Positions 36,353-46,952 of a stretch of DNA of 64,000 nt are shown here, piece by piece. A program made the position numbers and the translations under genes. Origin of the DNA: Ruminococcus sp. AF41-9 (GTDB lineage Bacteria; Bacillota; Clostridia; Lachnospirales; Lachnospiraceae); assembly GCF_003477525.1 (NCBI RefSeq), contig NZ_QUDO01000009.1, positions 1 to 64,000 on the forward strand. The letters run 5' to 3'. The notes under the pieces were generated by a model. It was not told where the DNA came from and ran no database searches. It saw only the letters and a list, made by a program, of their open reading frames with translations. The stretch's first letter is position 1, and each line of letters starts with the position of its first letter.

Positions 36353-38220
36353 GTATTAAGAGCAGGGACGACCTGTTAAACAAACAGGCAGAGGTAAAGG
36401 AACAGATCAAATCTTACACCTGTCGCGTTCTTGTCTGTTCTGGTACCGGATGTATCGCATCCGGAGCACAGAAGATTTATGATGAGATGTCCGTACTCTG
36501 TGAGAGAATTGACGGTGTAACAGTGGAAATGCAGAAGGACGTGCCTCATGTAGGCGTAGTCAAAACAGGATGCCAGGGCTTATGCGAACTTGGACCTCTG
36601 ATGCGGATTGAACCGTACGATTATCAGTATGTACATGTACAGCCGGAAGACTGTAAAGAAATTGTAGAGAAAACTATTCTGGAAGGAAAACCGGTAGAGA
36701 GACTGTTCTATAAGGATCATGACACTGTCTGTCCACATCCGGATGACATTCCGTTCCTGAATCAGCAGACACGTATCGTTCTGGAAAACTGTGGTAAGAT
36801 CGATGCAGAATCCATTGATGAATATATCGCAGTGGGCGGCTATCAGGCCCTTGCAAAAGTACTGGGAGGAATGACTTCTCAGGAAGTCATTGACGAAGTG
36901 ACGAAATCCGGTCTTCGTGGCCGTGGCGGTGCAGGCTTCCCGGCAGGTAAGAAATGGTCACAGGTTGCACGTCAGGCTGAAAAAACCCGTTATGTAGTAT
37001 GTAACGGTGATGAAGGTGATCCTGGTGCATTTATGGATGGTTCCGTAATGGAAGGCGATCCATATAAGATGATTGAAGGTATGACCATCGCAGCTTACGC
37101 AGTAGGCGCGGAAGACGGTTATATTTATGTTCGTGCAGAGTATCCTCTTTCTGTAAAGAGACTGAGAATGGCAATCGAACAGGCAGAGAAATATGGCCTG
37201 TTAGGTGATAATATTTTAAATTCCGGTGTAAACTTCCACTTACATATCAACAGAGGTGCCGGAGCTTTCGTATGTGGTGAAGGTTCTGCCCTTACCGCAT
37301 CCATCGAAGGTAACAGAGGTATGCCTCGTGTAAAACCGCCTCGTACCGTAGAGAAAGGTCTGTGGGGCAAACCTACTGTTCTTAATAACGTAGAAACTTA
37401 TGCAAACGTACCGAAGATCATTCTTCAGGGTGCTGACTGGTTCCGCACCATCGGTACAGAGGGAAGCCCGGGAACAAAGACCTTCTCACTGACCGGTTCT
37501 ATCGAGAATACAGGTCTGATCGAAGTTCCTATGGGAACCACACTCCGCCACATTATCTATGATATCGGCGGCGGCTTAAAGAGTGGTGCAGCATTTAAGG
37601 GTGTTCAGATCGGTGGTCCGTCCGGCGGATGTCTGATCCTTGACCAGTTAGATGCACCTCTTGACTTTGATTCTGTTAAGAAATTAGACGCGATCATGGG
37701 ATCCGGCGGTCTGGTAGTTATGGACGAGAATACCTGTATGGTAGAAGTTGCCAGATTCTTCATGAACTTTACTCAGCGTGAGAGCTGTGGTAAATGTGTT
37801 CCGTGTCGTGAAGGTACCAAGCGTATGCTTGAGATCCTGGAGAGAATTGTAGCAGGAAAGGGCGAGATGTCCGACCTGGATGAACTGGAAGAACTTGCAA
37901 ACATGGTTCAGAACATGGCTCTGTGCGGACTTGGAAAGAGTGCACCTCTTCCTGTAATCAGTACTCTCAAACGCTTCCGTGATGAATATGAGGAACATAT
38001 CCGCGACAAGAAATGCCGTGCAAAAGTATGTACAGCACTTCGTCAGTTCCACATTAACCCTGAATTCTGTATCGGCTGCGGCAAATGCGCGAAGAACTGT
38101 CCGGCAGGTGCGATCTCAGGCAAGATCAAACATCCACATCACATTAACAACGATATCTGTATCAAGTGCGGTGCCTGCAAAGATAACTGTAACTTTGATG
38201 CTGTATACGTGGAAGCATAG
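36349..38220 (+). CDS. hydB: NAD-linked [FeFe] hydrogenase subunit HydB (NuoF-like)
   Basis: About 623 residues. N-terminal thioredoxin-like [2Fe-2S] domain (VCSGTGCIASGAQ, KTGCQGLCELGPLMRIEP). NADH/FMN domain with GRGGAGFPAGKKWS and CNGDEGDPGAFMDGSVMEGD. NuoF cluster motif ESCGKCVPCREGTKRM. C-terminal pair of [4Fe-4S] motifs, CIGCGKCAKNCPAGAI and CIKCGACKDNCNFDAV. This is the flavin subunit where electron bifurcation is thought to occur in HydABC complexes. ATG 36349 overlaps the hydC stop; a GTG at 36343 is also in frame. Confidence 0.93.
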   Translation: MSIKSRDDLLNKQAEVKEQIKSYTCRVLVCSGTGCIASGAQKIYDEMSVLCERIDGVTVEMQKDVPHVGVVKTGCQGLCELGPLMRIEPYDYQYVHVQPEDCKEIVEKTILEGKPVERLFYKDHDTVCPHPDDIPFLNQQTRIVLENCGKIDAESIDEYIAVGGYQALAKVLGGMTSQEVIDEVTKSGLRGRGGAGFPAGKKWSQVARQAEKTRYVVCNGDEGDPGAFMDGSVMEGDPYKMIEGMTIAAYAVGAEDGYIYVRAEYPLSVKRLRMAIEQAEKYGLLGDNILNSGVNFHLHINRGAGAFVCGEGSALTASIEGNRGMPRVKPPRTVEKGLWGKPTVLNNVETYANVPKIILQGADWFRTIGTEGSPGTKTFSLTGSIENTGLIEVPMGTTLRHIIYDIGGGLKSGAAFKGVQIGGPSGGCLILDQLDAPLDFDSVKKLDAIMGSGGLVVMDENTCMVEVARFFMNFTQRESCGKCVPCREGTKRMLEILERIVAGKGEMSDLDELEELANMVQNMALCGLGKSAPLPVISTLKRFRDEYEEHIRDKKCRAKVCTALRQFHINPEFCIGCGKCAKNCPAGAISGKIKHPHHINNDICIKCGACKDNCNFDAVYVEA

Positions 38221-38235
38221 AAGGGAGGATACACT

Positions 38236-39923
38236 ATGGGCCATATGATAATTGACGGTAGAAAGGTAGAATTTACCGATGAAAAAAATGTCCTGTCTGT
38301 CATCCGTAAGGCAGGGATCAATATTCCGACACTGTGCTACCACTCAGAGGTATCCACTTTTGGTGCCTGTCGTTTATGTACAGTAGAGGACGACAGAGGC
38401 AAGACGTTTGCTTCCTGTTCCGAAGAACCAAGAGACGGAATGGTGATCTATACCAACTCCGGACGCATCAAGAAATACAGAAACTGATCGTTGAGCTGCT
38501 TCTGGCAGCACACTGTCGTGACTGTACAACCTGTGTAAAGAGCGGCGAATGTATCTTACAGGAACTGGCACACCGTCTTGGTGTTCAGAATATCCGTTTC
38601 GAGAATACCAGAGAACTTCATGAACTGGACACAAGTTCCCCGTCTCTGGTACGTGATCCGAATAAATGTATCCTCTGCGGTGACTGTGTACGTGCCTGCG
38701 AGGAACTTCAGGGAATCGGTGCATTAGGCTTTGCATTCCGTGGAACAGAAGCCATGGTAATGCCGGCATTTAACAAGAAGATCGCAGAGACAGAGTGCGT
38801 AAACTGTGGTCAGTGCCGTGTATACTGCCCGACAGGTGCGATTTCCATCAAGACTCATATGGATGAGGCATGGGAAGCACTTGCAGACCCGAATATCCGT
38901 GTTGTTGCACAGGTTGCTCCAGCAGTACGTGTCGCAGTCGGTGACCACTATGGACTGACCAAAGGCAAGAGCGTGATGGGCAAGATCGTCAATGCACTTC
39001 ACAGAATGGGCTTTGACGAAGTTTATGATACTTCCTTCAGTGCCGACCTTACCATTATGGAAGAGAGTGCAGAGTTCCTTGACAGAGTTAAGAAAGGTGA
39101 GAAACTTCCGCTCCTTACTTCCTGCTGTCCTGCATGGGTAAAATTTATCACAGACCAGTATAAAGATTATATTCCGAATCTTTCCACCTGCCGTTCTCCA
39201 CAGGGAATGCTCTCAGCAGTTATCAAAGAGTACTTCCGTGATCCGGAACATGCAGCAGGCAAGAAGACAGTTATGATCTCTATCATGCCATGTACAGCCA
39301 AGAAAGCAGAAGCAGTCCGTCCGAACAGCTTCACAGACGGCGAACAGGATACAGATATTGTTATCACAACGACAGAGCTGCTCCGCATGATCGACAACTT
39401 CGGTCTTGACTTCGCAACTCTGGACCCGGAAGCATGTGATATGCCGTTCGGCTTCGGTTCCGGCGGTGGTGTTATCTTTGGTGTTACCGGTGGTGTTACA
39501 GAGGCAGTTCTCCGCCGCCTGACTCCGGACCACAGCAAAGAAACCATGCACGAGATCGCAGAATGCGGTGTCCGTGGAGAAGAAGGAATCAAGGAATTTA
39601 CCGTTCCTTATGAGGGAATGAACCTGAATATCTGCGTTGCCAGCGGACTTGCAAATGCCAGAACCGTTATGGAACAGGTAAAGAATGGTGAGAAAGAATA
39701 TCATCTGATTGAGATCATGGCATGCCGCCGTGGATGTATCATGGGTGGCGGACAGCCGACAAGATCCGGTGACAGAACCAAGGCTCTGAGAGCTAAGGGA
39801 CTGTACAATGCAGATAATACGACCATTATCAAGAAATCCGATGAGAACCCGTTAGTTCTCGAACTCTACAATGGACTTCTGAAAGGTAAAGAGCATCATC
39901 TGCTGCACAATGAGTCTTATTAA
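38236..39923 (+). CDS. hydA: NAD-linked [FeFe] hydrogenase catalytic subunit HydA, frame interrupted near 38484
   Basis: Reconstructed length is about 562 residues. NuoG-like N-terminus: [2Fe-2S] domain (LCYHSEVSTFGACRLCTVED), then HCRDCTTCVKSGECILQ, CILCGDCVRACEELQ and CVNCGQCRVYCPTGAI. H-cluster motifs: L1 TSCCPAW, L2 MPCTAKKAE, L3 MACRRGCIMGGGQPT. The first frame ends at 38487 (KKYRN stop). Adding one A to the A3 run near 38481 gives KKYRKLIVELLLAAHCRDC and restores the gene. Preceded by AAGGGAGG. An essential subunit of the complex, so either the break is a sequencing error or the trimer is non-functional in this strain. Confidence 0.9.
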
Positions 39924-39942
39924 AAAAATACTGCTGACTGTA

Positions 39943-39990
39943 TCTGACAGGCAGGCGGATATCTGTAATCCGTTTTGTTGCCTGATTCGG
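39943..39990 (+). repeat. Interspersed palindromic repeat, copy 3
   Basis: TCTGACAGGCAGGCGGATAT, then CTGTAATCCG, TTTTGTTGCCTGATTCGG. Inner arms CGGAT/ATCCG and outer arms CAGGCA/TGCCTG form a two-level hairpin like the copy near 41630. It follows hydA directly. Confidence 0.5.
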
Positions 39991-40043
39991 TCAAAAATAT
40001 GTCCAAACGATAAGATGTCCAAACGATAAATAGAATATTTAAA

Positions 40044-40110
40044 AGCTCCCCTGCATATTTTATAACAATACATGAAGGTTGTGTGTAAATATGCAAGGGG
40101 GCTATTTTTT
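40044..40110 (+). promoter_or_regulatory. Long hairpin that buries the spoIVA ribosome site
   Basis: AGCTCCCCTGCATATTT (40044-40060) pairs with AAATATGCAAGGGGGCT (40087-40103) over about 17 bp with one wobble and one mismatch. The right arm contains the AGGGGG Shine-Dalgarno of spoIVA, and TATTTTTT follows up to the ATG at 40111. It may act as terminator for the hydrogenase operon, as a translation-blocking structure for read-through RNA, or both. Confidence 0.6.
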
Positions 40111-41580
40111 ATGGAAAACTTTCAGGTATACCGTGATATTCAGGCCCGCACAGGGGGCGATATATACATAGGGGTAGTTGGTCCCGTCAGAACCGGAAAA
40201 TCTACATTTATCCGGAGGTTTATGGAGATTGCCGCACTGCCTCAGATGACAGAGAGGCAGCAGGCAGAGATCAGAGACCAGCTTCCGTTAAGCGGTTCCG
40301 GTAAGAGCATCACAACTGTGGAACCAAAGTTCATTCCGAAAGAAGCCATCCCGGTCACTCTTGGAACAGATCAGAAAGTAAGGATACGCCTGATCGACAG
40401 TGTGGGATTTCTGGTAAAAGATGCGGCAGGTCATATGGAAGATGGAAAAGAACGCATGGTAAAAACGCCATGGTTTGAGCATGCGATTCCTTTTCATGAG
40501 GCTGCGCGCATCGGCACGCAGAAGGTGATAGAGGAACATTCCACCATAGGGCTTGTGATCACTTCGGACGGTAGCTTCGGAGAACTTCCCAGAGAAAATT
40601 TTCTGGATGCAGAAGAAAAGACGATACAGGAATTAAAAAAGCAGCAGAAGCCGTTTCTGGTACTGGTGAATTCACAGCTTCCTTACAAGGAGGAGGCACT
40701 AAAAACAGCGGAAGAAATTCAGGAGAAATATCAGGTGACTGCGCTCACTGTAAACTGCGACCAGCTCCGCAAAGAAGATGTGGTCCGTATCATGGAAAAC
40801 GTACTCTACGAATTTCCGGTCAGTCAGATTCAGTTTTTTATTCCGAAATGGGTGGAAATGCTTCCAATGGATCATGAGCTGAAACAGCAACTTCTTACCC
40901 AGATCAGGGAAAAGATGAAAAATCTGTTTCATATCCGGGATATCACAAAGGAATCCGTACAGCTTTCCGGTCAGTATGTGCAGGATTCCCTGCTGGAAGA
41001 AGTCGGACTTTCGGATGGAACGGTGAAGGTCAGAGTCCGGATCAGAGATGAATATTATTATCAGATGCTCAGCCAGATGAGCGGGATTGAGATGGAGAGC
41101 GAATATGAGCTGATCCATACCATGTGTGAGCTGGTACATATGAAAGAAGAATATGTGAAGGTGCAGACTGCGCTGGAGTCTGTGCGCACAAGCGGATATG
41201 GAGTGGTGGTACCGGAGCTCTCGGAAATTGAGATTGCTCCTCCGGAAGTGATCCGTCAGGGAAATAAATTCGGGGTAAAAATAAAATCCAAAAGTCCGTC
41301 CATCCATATGATCAAGGCGAATATCGAGACGGAGATCGCACCTATCGTAGGAACCGAACAGCAGGCGAAGGATCTGATCGAATATATTGACGAGAGCAGT
41401 CAGAGAGGGGAGAGCATCTGGGAAACCAATATTTTCGGAAAATCGATCGAACAGCTTGTGCAGGACGGCATTCACACAAAAATCATGGCAATCAGCGAGG
41501 AAAGCCAGGTGAAACTTCAGGATACCATGCAGAAAATTGTAAATGACAGTAAAGGCGGGCTGGTATGCATTATTATTTAA
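40111..41580 (+). CDS. spoIVA: Stage IV sporulation protein A (spore coat basement-layer ATPase)
   Basis: A 489-residue cytoskeletal ATPase that assembles on the forespore surface as the base of the coat. The start MENFQVYRDIQARTGGDIYI is nearly invariant in the family and fixes ATG 40111 over the longer frame from 40072. P-loop GPVRTGKSTFIRRF near 27, switch-like RLIDSVGFLV near 98, and a conserved C-terminal half (GVKIKSKSPSIHMIKANIE). Mother-cell sigma-E control is expected; no clear promoter was picked out. Shows the organism belongs to a spore-forming lineage. Confidence 0.96.
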   Translation: MENFQVYRDIQARTGGDIYIGVVGPVRTGKSTFIRRFMEIAALPQMTERQQAEIRDQLPLSGSGKSITTVEPKFIPKEAIPVTLGTDQKVRIRLIDSVGFLVKDAAGHMEDGKERMVKTPWFEHAIPFHEAARIGTQKVIEEHSTIGLVITSDGSFGELPRENFLDAEEKTIQELKKQQKPFLVLVNSQLPYKEEALKTAEEIQEKYQVTALTVNCDQLRKEDVVRIMENVLYEFPVSQIQFFIPKWVEMLPMDHELKQQLLTQIREKMKNLFHIRDITKESVQLSGQYVQDSLLEEVGLSDGTVKVRVRIRDEYYYQMLSQMSGIEMESEYELIHTMCELVHMKEEYVKVQTALESVRTSGYGVVVPELSEIEIAPPEVIRQGNKFGVKIKSKSPSIHMIKANIETEIAPIVGTEQQAKDLIEYIDESSQRGESIWETNIFGKSIEQLVQDGIHTKIMAISEESQVKLQDTMQKIVNDSKGGLVCIII

Positions 41581-41621
41581 CCCAATCAAGTAAGTTCCCT
41601 GCTTCAATTGCGAATATCCGC

Positions 41622-41690
41622 TTGGGTCAAATCAGGCAGGCAGCGAAGCGGATGATTTTATTCGCCTGACCCGGATCAGTGATTCGGCTG
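41622..41690 (+). repeat. Interspersed palindromic repeat, copy 4
   Basis: AATCAGGCAGGCAGCGAAGC, then GGATGATTTTATTCGCCTGA. It shares the AAGCGGATGATTTTAT core with copy 1 near 17728. The outer arms TCAGGC/GCCTGA pair. It lies in the spoIVA downstream region. Confidence 0.55.
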
Positions 41691-41733
41691 CAGGTGAAAT
41701 CTCTTTTGCGATTGATATGCTGATATTTAATAA

Positions 41734-41778
41734 AAAATAAGGCTGAGGTCAGAAAAAATCAGAGCTCAGCCTTATTTT
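41734..41778. terminator. Bidirectional terminator between spoIVA and the NusG-II gene
   Basis: AAAATAAGGCTGAG pairs with CTCAGCCTTATTTT between convergent genes. Confidence 0.9.
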
Positions 41779-41786
41779 CCGGTTTG

Positions 41787-42161
41787 TCAGGTGACAGCAT
41801 CGATGGAAAGCTCATCGGAACTGTCAGTGCTGTCAGCACTTTTGTTTCCTTCAATTACAACTTTGTTCGGCAGGCATACAATCGTACCGCCTTTTTCATC
41901 AATCTCTCTCTGCTTCATGCATAAATGATCCGGGCATGTGGCAGAAATCATATGCGCCTTTCCGTCTTTGATCTCACAGACATTGGTATCATTGATGGAA
42001 ATCGTCTGATCTTTGCCAAGGGAATAGGTACCGTATTCTTCTCCATCCACAGTGATGGTAATGCTGCCATACTGCCCTTTATAAAAAAAGGATATTCCAG
42101 CCCAGAGAACCAGCGCAAGGACAAGAATCCCGCCGATAAACAGTATTTCTTTTTTCTTCAA
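41787..42161 (-). CDS. NusG domain II-containing membrane-anchored protein
   Basis: A 124-residue protein with one N-terminal membrane helix (residues about 5-25, ILFIGGILVLALVLWAGISF) and an extracytoplasmic NusG-II-like beta domain (ITITVDGEEYGTYSLGKDQT). Two Cys lie in TCPDHLCMKQ. Members often occur near redox or biosynthetic genes, but their role is unknown. Monocistronic. This is not the transcription factor NusG, which has an additional N-terminal domain. Confidence 0.75.
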   Translation of the reverse strand: MKKKEILFIGGILVLALVLWAGISFFYKGQYGSITITVDGEEYGTYSLGKDQTISINDTNVCEIKDGKAHMISATCPDHLCMKQREIDEKGGTIVCLPNKVVIEGNKSADSTDSSDELSIDAVT

Positions 42162-42284
42162 AAAACGTACCTCTGCTTTCTTCTGAAATTATGGAAATCA
42201 TAACACGAAAGAAAGGGAATGACAAGCGGATTTCAGGGTGGAATTTTCCGGCTGCTTATGCTAGAGTTAGATTATGAGATCTGA

Positions 42285-43853
<1,569 letters not shown>

Positions 43854-44075
43854 ACCGAACCTGTCAGATACGGAAACCAGAAAGAATTGTCTGTAATTAC
43901 CGGCAGAAAGAACCAAAATCTCCACATTTTATCAGCACACCTAAATTTTTTTTCGCATCTTGACAAGGAAACAGGTCTGGTGTTACGGTAATACAGTAAA
44001 TCCGGCGGACATTCAGAAACAGACGCCGGAGAGTTGTAAAATCTAACTACATAACGAATATTGAGGTGCGAAAAA

Positions 44076-44948
44076 ATGCAGGAAATGAAACCAGTTAAAG
44101 AAGGTAAAGTACGTGAGATTTATGACAATGGAGACAGCCTGATCATGGTTGCTACAGACCGTATCAGTTGTTTCGATGTAATCCTGAACAATCAGGTAAC
44201 AAAGAAAGGTACCGTTCTGACTCAGATGTCCAAGTTCTGGTTCGACATGACACAGGACATTCTTCCGAACCACATGATCTCTGTGGATGTCAAAGATATG
44301 CCGGAATTTTTCCAGCAGGAGAAATTTGACGGAAACAGCATGATGTGCCGTAAACTTGAAATGCTTCCGATTGAATGTATCGTTCGCGGATATATCACAG
44401 GAAGCGGCTGGGAAAGCTACAAAAAAACAGGTAAAGTCTGCGGAATCGAATTACCGGAAGGTCTGAAAGAATCTGACAAATTACCTGAGCCGATCTATAC
44501 TCCGTCAACAAAAGCTGAGATTGGTGATCATGACGAGAACATCTCCTACGAACAGAGTATTGCTCATCTTGAGAAATACTTCCCGGGCAGAGGAGAGGAA
44601 TTAGCTGCAAAACTTCGTGACAATACAATTGCACTTTATAAAAAATGTGCAGAATATGCACTGAGCAAAGGAATCATCATCGCAGATACCAAATTTGAAT
44701 TTGGTCTGGATGAAAACGGCAACATGGTAGTCGGTGATGAGATGCTGACACCGGACAGCTCCCGTTTCTGGCCGGCAGAAGGATATGAACCAGGACACGG
44801 ACAGCCATCCTTTGACAAACAGTTTGCCCGCGACTGGCTGAAAGCAAATCCGGACAATGACTGGACCCTGCCACAGGATATCGTAGACAAGACAATTGAG
44901 AAATATCTCCAGAGCTATGAAATGCTGACAGGTAAGAAATTAGGCTGA
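44076..44948 (+). CDS. purC: Phosphoribosylaminoimidazole-succinocarboxamide (SAICAR) synthase
   Basis: The purine pathway enzyme joining CAIR and aspartate with ATP. About 290 residues, the longer form of the enzyme. Seen: GKVREIYDNGDSLIMVATDR, SCFDVILNNQVTKKG, ECIVRGYITGSGWESYKKTG, IIIADTKFEFGLDENGN and DEMLTPDSSRFWPAEGY. ATG 44076 is 8 bases after GAGGTG. A TTGACA at 43960 could be a -35, but no good -10 is at 16-18 bases. Stands alone, not in a pur operon. Confidence 0.95.
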   Translation: MQEMKPVKEGKVREIYDNGDSLIMVATDRISCFDVILNNQVTKKGTVLTQMSKFWFDMTQDILPNHMISVDVKDMPEFFQQEKFDGNSMMCRKLEMLPIECIVRGYITGSGWESYKKTGKVCGIELPEGLKESDKLPEPIYTPSTKAEIGDHDENISYEQSIAHLEKYFPGRGEELAAKLRDNTIALYKKCAEYALSKGIIIADTKFEFGLDENGNMVVGDEMLTPDSSRFWPAEGYEPGHGQPSFDKQFARDWLKANPDNDWTLPQDIVDKTIEKYLQSYEMLTGKKLG

Positions 44949-45017
44949 TAATTTTTCTGAGAAATAACAGCAAGAACATAACAGGAATAAAATAAGAATA
45001 AACAAGAATAAAACAGG

Positions 45018-45073
45018 ATACTGCTGTGGTTGGAGAAGAAATGAGTTTTCTCCTCTCATGGCAGTATTTTTTT
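45018..45073 (+). terminator. Intrinsic terminator after purC
   Basis: ATACTGCTGTG and GGAGAA pair with TTCTCC and CATGGCAGTAT, followed by T7. The remaining 200 bases to the next gene show no convincing promoter or RNA. Confidence 0.85.
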
Positions 45074-45271
45074 GACGGAAATTTTATAAAAATATGGAAA
45101 AAGTGTAAGAGTTTTGATACAATTGTCTTAATGATATAGCATCTATACAACAGGCGGAAACTTCTGCTGAAAGGAAACGATGGTGCATAAAAATGCAGTA
45201 TGGATGAGAAAACGGCAGACGGCAATACCTGTGTATGGAATGCGTTATAAAAAATAAGAAGGAGAAAAGCA

Positions 45272-46252
45272 ATGAAAAAATTAAAGACAATTCTGTGTGT
45301 CATGGCACTGATGCTGTCACTGACTCTGCCGGTACAGGCAAAGGCAGAAACGGAAGTCCCTGAGATTGACAGTTCTTACGGGAATGATCTTGCACTTCCG
45401 GCAGGAGCCACACGTAAACTTGTGGTGAAAGGAAACAAAATTTCCTACTATTATAATGGTAAGATGGTAAAAAACTGCTGGAAGAGATATCAAGGTTACA
45501 AATACTATTTTGGACCCAAAGGTTATGCTGCCCGTGGAGGCGCCATTATTAACAATGTTGCTTATGTTTTTGATGCAAAGGGCCGTCTGATCGAAAATAA
45601 GGCAAACAGTATTGTAAACGTGGAATCCAACCGTTATTATGTTACAACGGCAAAAGGACGTGTTGCAACCGGATATTTTATTTACCAGGATAACCTGTAT
45701 TATGCAGACCCGAAGGGAAGGCTTTACAGAAATTGCTCCAAACAGTATGGACAGATTTATTTTACCAGTTCAGGAGCTGCGCGCAGAGACTATAATGCTT
45801 TGCTGAAAATGCGCACCATGCAGATCGTTTCCGCTATTACAAGCCCGGGAATGACTCAGAGTCAGAAGTTGTATGCCTGCTGGAGATATGTGGTTTCAGA
45901 CGGTGGCTTTTACTATGGAGGTCCGGATCCGAATCTTGATGAGAGCGGATGGGCACGGAATGAAGCATTAAGAATGTTTAACACCGGAGTAGGAAACTGC
46001 TACGGATTTTCCTGTATCTTTGCGGCACTGGCAAGGGAAATCGGTTATACACCTTATATGATCTGCGGAAGAGTACCGGGGACAAGAGATGGTGCAGCAG
46101 ACGGATTTACCCGCCATTGCTGGGTAGAAATTGATGGCCTTTATTATGATCCGGAAGCACATTATGCAGGATGGATGTCAGGAGTCTACGGATATGACTA
46201 TTATCCGATCGCACATCAGATCCAGAGGGTTGTAAATTTTAAGAAGTTCTAA
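45272..46252 (+). CDS. Secreted transglutaminase-like protein with cell-wall-binding-type repeats
   Basis: 326 residues with a signal peptide (cleavage near VQAKA, residue 25). Residues about 55-180 hold short aromatic/glycine repeats like those of choline- or glucan-binding modules (YYYNGKMVKNCW, YYFGPKGYAARGG, YYADPKGRLYRN). The C-terminal transglutaminase-like fold has the Cys in GVGNCYGFSCIFAALAREIG, His in TRHCWVEIDG and Asp in LYYDPEAHY. Probably a surface peptidase or transamidase. First of three related secreted proteins ahead of an O-acyltransferase gene. Confidence 0.82.
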   Translation: MKKLKTILCVMALMLSLTLPVQAKAETEVPEIDSSYGNDLALPAGATRKLVVKGNKISYYYNGKMVKNCWKRYQGYKYYFGPKGYAARGGAIINNVAYVFDAKGRLIENKANSIVNVESNRYYVTTAKGRVATGYFIYQDNLYYADPKGRLYRNCSKQYGQIYFTSSGAARRDYNALLKMRTMQIVSAITSPGMTQSQKLYACWRYVVSDGGFYYGGPDPNLDESGWARNEALRMFNTGVGNCYGFSCIFAALAREIGYTPYMICGRVPGTRDGAADGFTRHCWVEIDGLYYDPEAHYAGWMSGVYGYDYYPIAHQIQRVVNFKKF

Positions 46253-46273
46253 AAAGTAAAGGAGAAAGAAAAG

Positions 46274-46906
46274 ATGAAAAACAAATTTATGAAGAAACTG
46301 GCAATACTTTGTTCAGTGGCTGTACTGACTTGCTCTTCAGCATCTGTATCTGCGGCATCAGCAGAATCGGAAGTACCGGCAGTCATGGAGACCGTTCAGG
46401 TTGAGGCGGCATCTGCCACAGCGATGAAGCTGGATGCGACTCTTAAGAAAAATCTGGACAAGGTGATCAAAGCACAGAAATTCACCAAAAAGACAACTAA
46501 TACAAAGAAGTTACAGAAATTATTTAATTATACAAAAAAAGCATTTGGATATCAGAGATATATGGGCGTTCCATCTGCATCAGGCTGGTACACACAGTTT
46601 GCAAAAGAAATGCTTCAGACAAAGAAGGGAAGCTGTTACCATGATGCGGCAGCCTTTGCTTTTCTTGCAAGACGTGCCACAGGGCTTCCGGTAAGAATCT
46701 GCGTTGGAACCGGAAAAGTATTCAATTCTTCTGTATGGCAGAACCATGGCTGGGTGGAAATCAAAATTTCCGGTAAATGGTATACATTTGACACGAATGC
46801 CAACAGATTTTCTTCTTTAAGAAAAGGCAAATGGTTTATGCAGAAACACACTTCCATGGAAGGAAAAGTTTATAAAACACAGAAAACTTACTATGTGAAT
46901 TTCTGA
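46274..46906 (+). CDS. Secreted transglutaminase-like protein
   Basis: 210 residues with a signal peptide (cleavage after VSAAS, about 30). The catalytic-type triad of the transglutaminase-like fold is visible: Cys in KKGSCYHDAAAFAFLARRAT, His in WQNHGWVEIKISGKW and Asp in YTFDTNANRF. It lacks the wall-binding repeats of the preceding gene, from which it is separated by 21 bases with a GGAGAAAG ribosome site. Substrate unknown; a role in surface protein or peptidoglycan processing is inference. Confidence 0.8.
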   Translation: MKNKFMKKLAILCSVAVLTCSSASVSAASAESEVPAVMETVQVEAASATAMKLDATLKKNLDKVIKAQKFTKKTTNTKKLQKLFNYTKKAFGYQRYMGVPSASGWYTQFAKEMLQTKKGSCYHDAAAFAFLARRATGLPVRICVGTGKVFNSSVWQNHGWVEIKISGKWYTFDTNANRFSSLRKGKWFMQKHTSMEGKVYKTQKTYYVNF

Positions 46907-46952
46907 GCAGGTTTTCAGGATAATAAAAAAAGAAGAAGAGAGGAAAACAGGT

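Noticed and set aside
40699..41607. A 302-codon minus-strand frame opposite spoIVA
   Set aside because: Shadow of spoIVA; the plus-strand protein is recognised over its full length.
43960..43994. Possible purC promoter from a TTGACA at 43960
   Set aside because: No convincing -10 at 16-18 bases and no recognisable purine regulator box, so not listed as a feature.
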